64,000 nucleotides of DNA from Candidatus Gastranaerophilales bacterium (GTDB taxonomy: Bacteria; Cyanobacteriota; Vampirovibrionia; Gastranaerophilales; Gastranaerophilaceae), in the NCBI GenBank assembly GCA_944324405.1, contig CALUWF010000001.1, positions 248,001-312,000 on the forward strand, read 5' to 3'. The position numbers were made by a program, and so were the translations under genes. Below are positions 1-7,801 of the stretch, in pieces; position 1 is the first letter of the stretch, and each line of letters opens with the position of its first letter. The notes beneath the pieces were generated by a model that saw only the letters and a list, made by a program, of their open reading frames with translations, was not told the origin of the DNA and did no database searches.

Positions 1-1121
1 ACAGCGACTCGCAGAGCGCATATCTGCTGAATAAAGCAAAGAGGGAAAATCCGCGGATTATAAATATATTAACGGGCTGCTGCGCACAGACCATTGATTT
101 ACACAAAAATTTTAATACGGATAATATTGATTTAATTTTAGGGAATAACGAAAAACTTGATATATATAATTATATAGATAAATATTTTAAAGAACACACT
201 AAAAAGTGTGTCGGGGATATTTTTAAAGTAGATGAATTTAACTGTAAAATCGTTGAAAACCCTCATCAGACGCGGGTAAGCATTAAAATACAGGAGGGCT
301 GCAACAACAGATGTTCATACTGTATTATTCCTTATGCCAGAGGAAATTCGCGCTCAAACAGTGTGGGGAATATTTTAAGTCAGATTAAGCGCCTTGTTGA
401 ATTCGGCACAAAAGAAATCGTATTAACGGGTATTCACATCGGGCAGTGGGGAAGCGAGAATAATTCAGGGCTTATTGATTTGCTTTGCGAGATAGAAAAA
501 ACGGAAATTGCGCGCTACCGCTTGGGTTCATTGTATATAAACGAGCTTGACGATAATATGATTGATTTTTTAAAAAAATCAAAAAAATTCTGTGCGCATT
601 TTCACCTTTCGCTACAGTCGCTCTGCGATAAGACTTTAAAAAATATGAACAGGAACTACTGTGCAAATGAGGCTGTTTTACTTGTGAATAAATTATATAA
701 GACTTTTGACGAGCCGTTTTTAGGGTGCGATATTATAGCGGGATTTCCCGATGAGAGCGAGGAAGATTTTAAAATTACATATGACAATCTTAATTTGCTG
801 CCAATAAGCTATATTCACGCCTTCCCCTACTCGGCACGCGAAGGCACGGCCGCATTTAATATGAAAAATCAAATACAAGATGCCGTTAAGACCGGGCGGG
901 TTAAGATGTTGAATGAACTTTGTACAAAGAAGCATAAAGAATTTTTAAAACGCAACAAAAACAGGGTTGAAGAACTGCTGTATGAAAAAAAATCCCCAAA
1001 AACAGGGGCTTACAGTGCAATCACAAGAAATTACATTAAAGTGTATATAAAAGATAAAAGAGATGATTTGAGAAATACTTTAAAAGTGGTTAATTTGGGC
1101 GAATTTGAAGAGTTATATTAA
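1..1121 (+). CDS. mtaB: MtaB-type tRNA methylthiotransferase, 3' part
   Basis: Radical SAM methylthiotransferase predicted to add a methylthio group to t6A37 of ANN-decoding tRNAs. The reading frame is open from base 3, so the gene begins outside the window; about 372 residues are visible and roughly 50-60 N-terminal residues are missing. The UPF0004 domain still shows its third cysteine motif (TGCCAQ, near nt 72-89). The radical SAM motif CNNRCSYC has its cysteine codons at 300, 312 and 321. A TRAM-like C-terminus is short or degenerate. A later ATG at 363 lies downstream of the catalytic cysteines and cannot be the true start. The TGC-x-AQ signature and length favour MtaB over MiaB or RimO. 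A hairpin with a T run follows the stop. Confidence 0.9.
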   Translation, partial: SDSQSAYLLNKAKRENPRIINILTGCCAQTIDLHKNFNTDNIDLILGNNEKLDIYNYIDKYFKEHTKKCVGDIFKVDEFNCKIVENPHQTRVSIKIQEGCNNRCSYCIIPYARGNSRSNSVGNILSQIKRLVEFGTKEIVLTGIHIGQWGSENNSGLIDLLCEIEKTEIARYRLGSLYINELDDNMIDFLKKSKKFCAHFHLSLQSLCDKTLKNMNRNYCANEAVLLVNKLYKTFDEPFLGCDIIAGFPDESEEDFKITYDNLNLLPISYIHAFPYSAREGTAAFNMKNQIQDAVKTGRVKMLNELCTKKHKEFLKRNKNRVEELLYEKKSPKTGAYSAITRNYIKVYIKDKRDDLRNTLKVVNLGEFEELY

Positions 1122-1149
1122 GAAATATTAACAAAAGTATATATTTTTT

Positions 1150-1185
1150 ATTGAAAAAAGCAATATTTTCAATGCAGTTTTTTTT
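1150..1185 (+). terminator. Rho-independent terminator after mtaB
   Basis: An eight-base stem (ATTGAAAA at 1150-1157 with TTTTCAAT at 1166-1173) is followed by a run of T at 1178-1185. The stem is AT-rich, so this is a moderate call. Confidence 0.5.
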
Positions 1186-1227
1186 ATTAATGTAAGAGGA
1201 ATTATTTTTTTAAAGGAATGAGAGAAA

Positions 1228-1431
1228 ATGTTGACACAGGCTCAAATTAACGAAAACATTGAAAACTTTTTCATAGTAAATTCGGCACTAAGCGAGTACA
1301 AAGAAACAAAGGCCGCAATAACGGATGCTATTAAGCCGCCAAAGAAAAAAGTTTATCGCAGCATGGAAAAACTTCTTAAAGAATGCTATTTTATAGGCTC
1401 ACTAAAATACGGAAATAACTTTATAGCTTAG
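1228..1431 (+). CDS. Small hypothetical protein (67 aa)
   Basis: Short, charged, probably helical protein with no motif I recognise. The ATG is preceded by AAAGGAATGAGAGAAA, which gives a purine-rich ribosome binding site. It lies alone after the mtaB terminator, and its stop codon overlaps the 3' end of the convergent zinc-finger gene by four bases. The central part is Lys/Pro-rich (PPKKK) and the C-terminus has aromatic residues. Function unknown; it is called a gene mainly because of its site and clean spacing. Confidence 0.5.
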   Translation: MLTQAQINENIENFFIVNSALSEYKETKAAITDAIKPPKKKVYRSMEKLLKECYFIGSLKYGNNFIA

Positions 1432-1901
1432 AGGTCATAGTTTTGAATAAAGCCGCAGCGGCTTTTTGACCCTTGCGAAAAAGTCCTTCTGACTCTTTTT
1501 TCGCCGATTTCTTTTTGCTGCTGTTCTTCTTTCAAAGCGTTAATTTTTGCCAAATCGCCCTTCGGGCTGAATTTATTTAAACATTTCGTACATACAAAAC
1601 TCGATTTTTGGTCGTCTTCAATTTCAATACCGCAAAAACGACATTTTATAATGAGTTTGGGCATAACGGAGAATAATCTGCCTTTTTCAATTAAATCTTC
1701 AAGTTCATTTCGATTTATGCCAAGCTCTGAAACAATTTCTTCAAGGGTTGTCTTGGGATTGGGATTTTTATTTATAAATGATTTAATTTTTTCCACAACT
1801 TCAAGCTCTGCTTTAAAACAATTATCGCAGATATCCCTTGAGCCCTTGATAAATAAGGAGCCGCACTTTTTACAATTAATTAAACCGCCCTGTTGATTCA
1901 T
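1428..1901 (-). CDS. YvyF-like double zinc-finger protein
   Basis: 157 residues with two CxxC...CxxC zinc-binding knuckles, Cys10/13/25/28 and Cys87/90/104/107. They flank a short helical segment (about 38-78, TLEEIVSELGI) that resembles a helix-turn-helix. This order and the opening 'INCKKCGSLF...RDICDNC' match the YvyF family (TIGR03826), which in Bacillus sits in the flagellar flgM region. No flagellar gene is present here, so the role may be general regulation. The C-terminal 40 residues are basic and Gln-rich. It has no Shine-Dalgarno; a TAGTAT box ends six bases before the ATG, suggesting a leaderless message. Confidence 0.7.
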   Translation of the reverse strand: MNQQGGLINCKKCGSLFIKGSRDICDNCFKAELEVVEKIKSFINKNPNPKTTLEEIVSELGINRNELEDLIEKGRLFSVMPKLIIKCRFCGIEIEDDQKSSFVCTKCLNKFSPKGDLAKINALKEEQQQKEIGEKRVRRTFSQGSKSRCGFIQNYDL

Positions 1902-1907
1902 AATAAT

Positions 1908-1913
1908 ATACTA
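1908..1913 (-). promoter_or_regulatory. -10 box, leaderless start of the YvyF-like gene
   Basis: TAGTAT on the minus strand with exactly six bases between it and the ATG at 1901. No convincing -35 and no ribosome binding site are seen. Confidence 0.4.
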
Positions 1914-2069
1914 ACACACAATAAAAATAAATTAATACTTGTATTAATTGAATTTTAATTATAAAATAAAGTAGTATAAGCCAGATTTATTTTTTAATTA
2001 GGGAGAATTTTAGATTATTGCTGATTTTTCTGATGGAAACATACTATAAGGCCAAGAAGGATATTTTTT

Positions 2070-2795
2070 ATGTACACAAACAAATGCACTAAATGCGGTA
2101 AGGAGTTTGAAACCAAAAACCCCAAAAGAGTTATTTGTCCGGAGTGTTTATATCCTGATAGAACTCCTATTTTACAAGACCCCGCCGCACAGACCGCAGC
2201 GGTTCAAAATGCTTACCCCAGAAGCTACAGCGCAGGCAGCGGCAATGAAAACAATTACAAAAGATACAACAAAGACCAGGGGCAAAAAGGCCAAAGGGGG
2301 AATTTCCAAAAACGCGACTTTAATAACAGACGCCCTCAAAGACCCGGCGCAAAACGTCCCCAACGTCCCCAGGGAAAACCAAAACCGCTTCTTGTCAATA
2401 AAGAACAGCTTATGCAAATTGAAGAATTGTACAAAAAAATGCTTCCTCTGCCAAACCCGGATGCTCATGAGGTAATAGCTGAAAAAATAGGGCTCGAGCC
2501 TAAGAAGGTCTTTTTTGGAATTAATTTAATAAGGCAAAAAATGATGCTGCCCAAAATTCCATATCCAAAGAGAAAACTTGCCATAACTCCGGATCAGATG
2601 ATGGCAATAAAAAATCTCTACGAGCCGCTTTTGCCGCTTCCGCCAATCGGATGCCACAAAATTTTAGCAGCCCAGCTTAAAATGGATGAGTGGAGGGTGC
2701 ATGTAGGCATCGGGCTTGTGAGAAAACAAATGGGTCTGGAACGCTGGAATCAAGACAGGGAAGACGCTCCCGAAGAATACAGAAAAAAAGACTGA
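2070..2795 (+). CDS. Zinc-ribbon, RG-rich protein with tandem helical repeats
   Basis: 241 residues in three parts. First comes an N-terminal zinc ribbon (Cys6, 9, 23, 26). Residues about 50-107 are disordered and rich in Arg, Gly, Gln, Asn and Pro. Two related units of about 58 residues follow (108-165 and 171-228), each with the pattern 'QL/QM-x-I-x-x-LY-x-x-LLPLP', a helix ending in KI/QL, then a 'G-I-x-L-I/V-R-x-x-M' helix. Zinc ribbon plus RG-rich tail suggests RNA, ribosome or RNA-polymerase association, but that is inference. AAGAAGGAT lies before the ATG. I do not recognise a named family. Confidence 0.8.
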   Translation: MYTNKCTKCGKEFETKNPKRVICPECLYPDRTPILQDPAAQTAAVQNAYPRSYSAGSGNENNYKRYNKDQGQKGQRGNFQKRDFNNRRPQRPGAKRPQRPQGKPKPLLVNKEQLMQIEELYKKMLPLPNPDAHEVIAEKIGLEPKKVFFGINLIRQKMMLPKIPYPKRKLAITPDQMMAIKNLYEPLLPLPPIGCHKILAAQLKMDEWRVHVGIGLVRKQMGLERWNQDREDAPEEYRKKD

Positions 2796-2877
2796 TTTTG
2801 ATAAAATTCAACAATGAGGCAAATAAAATTCTTTGCCAAAATAAAAGGCGTGCATAATAAAATAAAAGCAAATATGG

Positions 2878-2883
2878 TATTAT
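2878..2883 (+). promoter_or_regulatory. Extended -10 box, leaderless start of the GNAT-like gene
   Basis: TGG-TATTAT (extended -10 form) ends six bases before the ATG at 2890. No Shine-Dalgarno sequence fits in between. Confidence 0.5.
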
Positions 2884-2889
2884 ATACAT

Positions 2890-3942
2890 ATGACACAGAT
2901 TAAAAGCACTGTTTTTTACGATTGTTCAAAGTTGAAAAGTGTTTTTGAAAACACGGGATTTGAATTTGAAAAATCAGGTCTTGCCCCCGGTTTAACCTCT
3001 TTTATAAACTATTTTCTGCCACTGCGGGCAAAATTTTTAAGCGAATCTTACGTTGCCTATGAAAAAGACAAAGTGCAGGGCTTTATCACGCTTGAAAAGG
3101 ACGAAAAAAACCGCAAAAGGCTTAAGATTACAAAAGTATTCCTTGAAAAAAATTCTCTAGATATAGGCAAACTCCTTGTGCAATACGTTGTTTCAAGATA
3201 TTGCGCCATGGGTGCCGTTTCTTATAAGGTTGTTGTGGAAAATTCAAGAACGGATTTACTGAGTTTATTTGTTGACGGCTGTAATTTTAGAAAAAGTGCG
3301 CAGGAATTTATTTATAAAATAAATTCCGCGGTTATTTCCTGGGATGAAAACCTTGTCCCCGAAGGCTTCGGGTTTTACAAAAATATCAAAAGCGCCGAAG
3401 TTTGCAGGCTGTATAACTCAAATATCAACTCTTACCAGCGGCACAGCTTTTTGCGCGGCAAAGAACAATTTGAGCCCGATTTTGCCTGCGGGATAAAAGA
3501 TAAAACCTCTTTTTCCTATGTACTTGAAGATGAACAAAAAGGCAAAGTTTACGGGTATTTTAACATAAGCACTTACAATAACCGCGATTACCTTTTGGAT
3601 TTTGTTTTGGATACAGGATTTGAAATATATTTTGAAGATGCACTCAGATTTGTTTTTTACTGCCTGAACAAGCGTACAAGCAACTGGACTCTTTATGTAA
3701 AAGTCAAGACTTATTTTATGAATTACAAATTTTTCAAAGAGTATTGCGAAGAAAAAAATTTTGAACTTGTAAAATCAAGCAGCGTTTTAACAAAAGACTA
3801 TTTAAAAGAAATAAAAGAAAGCAGCCTCATAAACAGTGCAAAAATAGTCTTTAATGACATTACGCCCGCTTTTAAAACTAATAATACTTTCTCGGCTTCA
3901 AATTATAGAGTTCAAAATCAATGTAATCATCAGGTTCCCTGA
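2890..3942 (+). CDS. GNAT-like acetyltransferase-fold protein
   Basis: 350 residues. The first half (about 50-150) has a GNAT-like strand/helix order: a 'VAYEKDKVQGFITLEKD' strand pair, a helix 'IGKLLVQYVVSRY', a 'KVVVENSR' strand and a 'LFVDGCNFRKSAQEFIYKI' ending. The second half looks like a divergent second copy. The acetyl-CoA loop is not clearly conserved, so the substrate and even enzymatic activity are uncertain. The 3' end overlaps the convergent membrane-protein gene by 65 bp. A -10 box six bases before the ATG suggests a leaderless mRNA. Confidence 0.6.
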   Translation: MTQIKSTVFYDCSKLKSVFENTGFEFEKSGLAPGLTSFINYFLPLRAKFLSESYVAYEKDKVQGFITLEKDEKNRKRLKITKVFLEKNSLDIGKLLVQYVVSRYCAMGAVSYKVVVENSRTDLLSLFVDGCNFRKSAQEFIYKINSAVISWDENLVPEGFGFYKNIKSAEVCRLYNSNINSYQRHSFLRGKEQFEPDFACGIKDKTSFSYVLEDEQKGKVYGYFNISTYNNRDYLLDFVLDTGFEIYFEDALRFVFYCLNKRTSNWTLYVKVKTYFMNYKFFKEYCEEKNFELVKSSSVLTKDYLKEIKESSLINSAKIVFNDITPAFKTNNTFSASNYRVQNQCNHQVP

Positions 3943-4792
3943 AAAATCTTGAAATTCCAAGCGGTATCATTCTAAATCTCGGGTTATAAATTTTTTCATA
4001 TCTTAATTTAAAAGCGGATGTGGCAACTATTTTGTTTTTATAGTTAAAAGAATCCACTTTTTCAAGAAATTCCATCGCATTAAAAACATTAGAGCCAAGC
4101 TTTATCGCATCGGTTGAAATTGAAAACTCTGTTGTTATATCTTTTTTTATATTAATTTCATTAAAAGTTTTTATTTCATCTATAAATTGAAGCATAAAAT
4201 CATCAAAATAGTAAAAATTCTCACACACAAGAAAAAGCTTGTCCGACATTATTCCTTTTGAATTTTTATATTTTGAACTGACATTTTTAACAATATAGGA
4301 ATAAAATTCTTTTTTCAAAAGGTCAAATTCGCCCTTTCTGCTGACTGAAAGATTATACGCCGGTTTTAACTCAAGATTAAAAAGAAGCGCAAACCTTACG
4401 TATTTTTCTATTTCCTCTTCAAATTCTTTTTTCAATATTACATTAAGATTTTTTATTTCCTTGTCTTTCTTTTTGATTTTTTTCATTTCATCAAAGTTAT
4501 AAAGGTCAATTACCCTCTGCGCAAAAAAGTCAAAAATGTAGTGAAAAACAATGAAAAGGCCGGAAGAAACGATATAGGACATATCTATCATTCTGCCCTG
4601 AAATTCAATATTTAAAGGATAAATTGAATTTACAAAGTTTGCAAAAGGTTCAAAGGGGATTTTTACAATGTCGTAAAAAGGCGCCTCAAAAAAGCTTATA
4701 AACCATAAAAGTGCGTAGAAAAATGAAATAACGGGGCAGAGCACCTTTAAAATTATAAAAAAATTATAGACATGAGTGTAAAATTTCTTCAT
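3878..4792 (-). CDS. Membrane protein with cytoplasmic domain, unknown
   Basis: 304 residues. The N-terminal third has about three hydrophobic stretches (roughly 10-33, 75-95 and a weaker one near 45). A Lys/Glu-rich, coiled-coil-like stretch (about 103-130) and a soluble C-terminal domain follow. No family recognised. Its ATG overlaps the stop codon of panC (TAATG), so it is probably translated by coupling as the last gene of the pxpA-like/yvcK/panB/panC operon. The C-terminal 65 bp overlap the 3' end of the opposing GNAT-like gene. Confidence 0.7.
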   Translation of the reverse strand: MKKFYTHVYNFFIILKVLCPVISFFYALLWFISFFEAPFYDIVKIPFEPFANFVNSIYPLNIEFQGRMIDMSYIVSSGLFIVFHYIFDFFAQRVIDLYNFDEMKKIKKKDKEIKNLNVILKKEFEEEIEKYVRFALLFNLELKPAYNLSVSRKGEFDLLKKEFYSYIVKNVSSKYKNSKGIMSDKLFLVCENFYYFDDFMLQFIDEIKTFNEINIKKDITTEFSISTDAIKLGSNVFNAMEFLEKVDSFNYKNKIVATSAFKLRYEKIYNPRFRMIPLGISRFFREPDDYIDFELYNLKPRKYY

Positions 4793-5625
4793 TACAGCTC
4801 CATATTATCTATAAGTCGTGTTCCCGAGGGAGGAATTTTTGCCGCAATAAGCATAAGTGCATTTTTGTCGTTTTCTTGCCAATCTTCAAAAGTATCGGGG
4901 TTAACAATCTCCACATAATCAACATCAAGCCCTTCAAGTATTTTAAGGGCACTGTCGCAAAGAGTTTGTTTTTCTTTTATCCCTTTCTGCCACAACTCCT
5001 TTGAATACTTTAGCGCTGCACTCAACTTAAGCGCATCTTTCCTTGCATCCTTATCAAGGTAAGAATTTCTGCTTGAAAGCGCAAGCCCGTCGTCTTCTCT
5101 TACAATGGGGCAAGGTACAATTTCAACATTAAAATTTAAATCTTTTACAATTTTTTTAATTATAAAAAGCTGCTGTGCGTCTTTTTGGCCAAAATATGCC
5201 CTTGTACAGCCTGTTATGTTAAAAAGCTTTGAAACAACCGTTGCAACTCCGTCAAAATGCCCCGGGCGGCTCTTACCGCAGAGTTTATTTATGACACTGT
5301 ATGGCGGACAGACAAGAGTTAATTCTTTTGTATCCTGATACATTTCATCAACCGAGGGTGCAAAAACAACGTCAACACCTGCATCTTCGCATAATTTAGC
5401 GTCTTGTTGGAGTGTCCTTGGATATTTATCAAAATCTTCGTTAATTCCAAACTGCACCGGATTTACAAAAACACTGACGATTGTAAAATCATTTTGCTCA
5501 ACACTTTTGTCAATAAGGCTCTTATGCCCCTTATGAAGCGCGCCCATTGTGGGCACAAGCCCGATTGAGCCTTTTATTTCTTTTGTAATTTCTCTTATTT
5601 GACTAATTTTGTGAATAATTTTCAA
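4792..5625 (-). CDS. panC: Pantothenate synthetase
   Basis: Joins pantoate and beta-alanine using ATP (pantoate-AMP intermediate) to make pantothenate, the CoA precursor. Motifs seen are 'VPTMGALHKGHKSL' (HIGH-like nucleotide loop), 'SVFVNPVQFG', 'RPGHFDGVATVV', 'YFGQKDAQQ' and 'ALSSRN'. A TTG at 5625 is chosen as start because GAGG lies nine bases upstream and it gives 277 residues opening 'MKIIHKISQ' like the family; an ATG at 5640 or an open frame to 5718 are possible but lack a good site. The start lies inside the 3' end of panB, so the two are translationally coupled. The stop overlaps the next ATG. Confidence 0.93.
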   Translation of the reverse strand: MKIIHKISQIREITKEIKGSIGLVPTMGALHKGHKSLIDKSVEQNDFTIVSVFVNPVQFGINEDFDKYPRTLQQDAKLCEDAGVDVVFAPSVDEMYQDTKELTLVCPPYSVINKLCGKSRPGHFDGVATVVSKLFNITGCTRAYFGQKDAQQLFIIKKIVKDLNFNVEIVPCPIVREDDGLALSSRNSYLDKDARKDALKLSAALKYSKELWQKGIKEKQTLCDSALKILEGLDVDYVEIVNPDTFEDWQENDKNALMLIAAKIPPSGTRLIDNMEL

Positions 5626-6445
5626 GTTTTTGTGCCTCATCAAAGTCAAGTGTAAAACTTTCCGCAACCGAAGGGAAGGTGCCTCTTTCAACATCATTGC
5701 AATATGCGCGCGCCACATTAAAAATAATATCTTTTAAGCTTGAATACTGGCGGGCAAACTTGGGACAAAACGTATCGTATTTTCCTAAAATATCGTCGCT
5801 CACAAGTATCTGGCCGTCGCAAAATATTCCTCCGCCTATGCCTATTGTTGGTATGTTTAACCTTTGGGTAATAAATTTTGAGCTTTCTTGCGGTACCATT
5901 TCAAGTACAATTGAAAATGCGCCCGCACTTTCAAGGGCACGCGCCATATTTAAAATGTCAAATGTAGCGCTTGAATTTTTGCCCGAAACATAATGCCCGC
6001 CAATTGTGTTTATATATTGCGGTGTAAAACCCAAATGTCCCATAACGGGAATTCCGCTTTGAGTAAGATGTGTAACGACCTGAACAATATAGGGGCTTGC
6101 CCCTTCGATTTTTACAGCCTGTGCTCCGGCTTGGATAAATTTGCCCGCATTTTGTGCGGCCTGCTCCAAAGATACCTGATAAGACATAAAAGGCATATCC
6201 GCAACGACAAGCGCGTTTTGTGCCCCTCTTGCAACTGCTTTTGTAAAAACAAGCATCTCTTCAAGCGAAACTTCGGTAGTTGAACCATAGCCCAGAGCAA
6301 CCTGCGCTAAAGAGTCGCCGACAAGGATTATATCAACGCCTGCTTTGTCAAAGTATTTGGCGCTTGAATAATCATAAGCGGTAAGGGCAGTTATTTTTTT
6401 ACCCTGTTTTTTGAAATCAATAATTTTCTTTGCGGTTTTTTTCAT
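5603..6445 (-). CDS. panB: 3-methyl-2-oxobutanoate hydroxymethyltransferase
   Basis: Adds a hydroxymethyl group from methylene-THF to alpha-ketoisovalerate, giving ketopantoate. The 280-residue TIM barrel shows 'ITALTAYDYSSAKYFDKAGVDIILVGDSLAQV', 'ADMPFMSY', 'AVKIEGA', 'PVMGHLGFTPQ' and 'TIGIGGG', all typical of PanB. The start overlaps the yvcK stop (ATGA) and the end overlaps panC. No panE or panD is seen nearby, so ketopantoate reduction must be encoded elsewhere. Confidence 0.95.
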   Translation of the reverse strand: MKKTAKKIIDFKKQGKKITALTAYDYSSAKYFDKAGVDIILVGDSLAQVALGYGSTTEVSLEEMLVFTKAVARGAQNALVVADMPFMSYQVSLEQAAQNAGKFIQAGAQAVKIEGASPYIVQVVTHLTQSGIPVMGHLGFTPQYINTIGGHYVSGKNSSATFDILNMARALESAGAFSIVLEMVPQESSKFITQRLNIPTIGIGGGIFCDGQILVSDDILGKYDTFCPKFARQYSSLKDIIFNVARAYCNDVERGTFPSVAESFTLDFDEAQKLENYSQN

Positions 6446-7797
6446 ACAATTCGCTGTTTTTTAGTTTTGATTTGTTTTTTTGAACTTTTTTTGTACCACC
6501 AATAGATGGACTTTGCGAGTCTTGATGGTGAATGGCGTACAAGACCTTCTTTATTATCTTCGATAAGCTTATTCATAACAATTTCAAGACCCATTTTTTT
6601 AAGTCTTGATGTATCCGTTTCAACGGGCAGAGAGTCTGCTTCTTCGTATTTTTTTGCAAGATTTTGCGGCATAAAGTTGTTTATTAAAATAGCATCAAAA
6701 AGTTTTTTATTGCTTATTCCGCTGACACGGCTTGCATGTTGGAATAAAGCTTGCGCATGGTCAGCTGCCGAGTAGTTATCCGTTTCACCGGGCTGAGTCA
6801 TTATATTGCATACATATATTTTTTTAGCTTTTGAATTCAATATGGCTGTTGAAATCTCTTTAATAAGAAGGTTTGGGGTAATTGAAGTATAAAGGCTGCC
6901 GGGCCCCAAAACTATAAGGTCGGCGTTATTTATCGCTTCGATTACATCCTGCGAAGGTTTGCAATTCTTAGGTTCGCAAGATAACTCTATAATTTTTTTA
7001 CCCGCTTCGGGGATGTGACTTTCCCCTTTTACAATTGAGCCGTCCTCCATTCTGGCAACAAGGCGCATATCATCGGTTGTGGCGGGCAAAACGCGCCCTC
7101 TTATTAAAAGGACTTTTGAAGATTCTTTAATGGCGCTTACCATATCTCCGCAAATGCTTGTCATTGCGGTTAAAAATAAATTGCCGAAGCTGTGACCGCC
7201 AAGCCCTTCGCCTGTTTTAAATCTGTATTGAAATAATTTTGTGACAATATCCTCGTCATCTGCCAGAGCGGCAATGCAGTTTCTGATATCGCCGGGCGGC
7301 AAAACCCCCATTTCTTCGCGTAGTCTGCCCGATGAGCCGCCGTCATCCCCGACTGTTACGATGGCTGTTATATTATTTGTAATTTTTTTAAGACCCTTAA
7401 GCATGGTTGAAAGCCCCGTACCGCCGCCCACTGCGACGATTTTTGGCCCATGGTCAAGCTTCATTTTGCGATATACTACTTCCCCAAGGGTTTTTTGTTT
7501 GCGCTCCGAACCAAGCCCCAAATTCATAAAATTTGTTTTTTTCCATGCCTGTATGAAAATTATCGCGCCAAGCAGTATGAAGACAACCCCAACCGGTTCA
7601 GGCGGCATAAAATGCACAATTTTTTTGGCTGTATCAACGATAAAATAAATCGGCTCAAGCTTAAACAAAAAAGTAAGCCCCAATGCGGCGAGCACCGAGC
7701 CTATTATAATAAGGGCAAACCATCTTTTGACCTTTAACCCCGGAACAAGCCAAATTGCATCTTTTGGCATTTTAACTTTTTTTACAAAAAATTTCAT
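6442..7797 (-). CDS. yvcK: YvcK-family (CofD-like) protein with N-terminal membrane helices
   Basis: 451 residues. Two hydrophobic helices (about 26-48 and 67-85) precede the CofD/YvcK Rossmann domain, with 'VAVGGGTGLSTMLKGLK', 'VTVGDDGGSSGRLREE', 'PPGDIRNCIAAL', 'GHSFGNLFLTAM' and 'LGPGSLYTS'. In Bacillus and Mycobacterium, YvcK proteins bind UDP-GlcNAc-type ligands and are needed for growth on gluconeogenic carbon and for wall synthesis. The membrane-anchored form is common in cyanobacteria. It lies four bases after the PxpA-like gene and overlaps panB, so it is mid-operon. The C-terminus is strongly basic. Confidence 0.9.
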   Translation of the reverse strand: MKFFVKKVKMPKDAIWLVPGLKVKRWFALIIIGSVLAALGLTFLFKLEPIYFIVDTAKKIVHFMPPEPVGVVFILLGAIIFIQAWKKTNFMNLGLGSERKQKTLGEVVYRKMKLDHGPKIVAVGGGTGLSTMLKGLKKITNNITAIVTVGDDGGSSGRLREEMGVLPPGDIRNCIAALADDEDIVTKLFQYRFKTGEGLGGHSFGNLFLTAMTSICGDMVSAIKESSKVLLIRGRVLPATTDDMRLVARMEDGSIVKGESHIPEAGKKIIELSCEPKNCKPSQDVIEAINNADLIVLGPGSLYTSITPNLLIKEISTAILNSKAKKIYVCNIMTQPGETDNYSAADHAQALFQHASRVSGISNKKLFDAILINNFMPQNLAKKYEEADSLPVETDTSRLKKMGLEIVMNKLIEDNKEGLVRHSPSRLAKSIYWWYKKSSKKQIKTKKQRIV

Positions 7798-7801
7798 ACG
7801 A

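Noticed and set aside
363-1121. mtaB starting at ATG 363
   Set aside because: This would remove the radical SAM cysteines at 300-323; the frame is open through the window edge and carries the expected N-terminal motifs.
2107-2475. 122-codon frame within the zinc-ribbon gene
   Set aside because: Shadow frame of the RG/Q-rich region; the frame at 2070 has the zinc ribbon, repeats and a ribosome binding site.
5626-5718. N-terminal extension of panC to 5718
   Set aside because: It lies in the panB coding region, has no ribosome binding site and does not match the family N-terminus; the TTG at 5625 with GAGG upstream fits better.
7241-7648. 135-codon plus-strand frame
   Set aside because: Entirely antisense to yvcK, whose family motifs are unambiguous.
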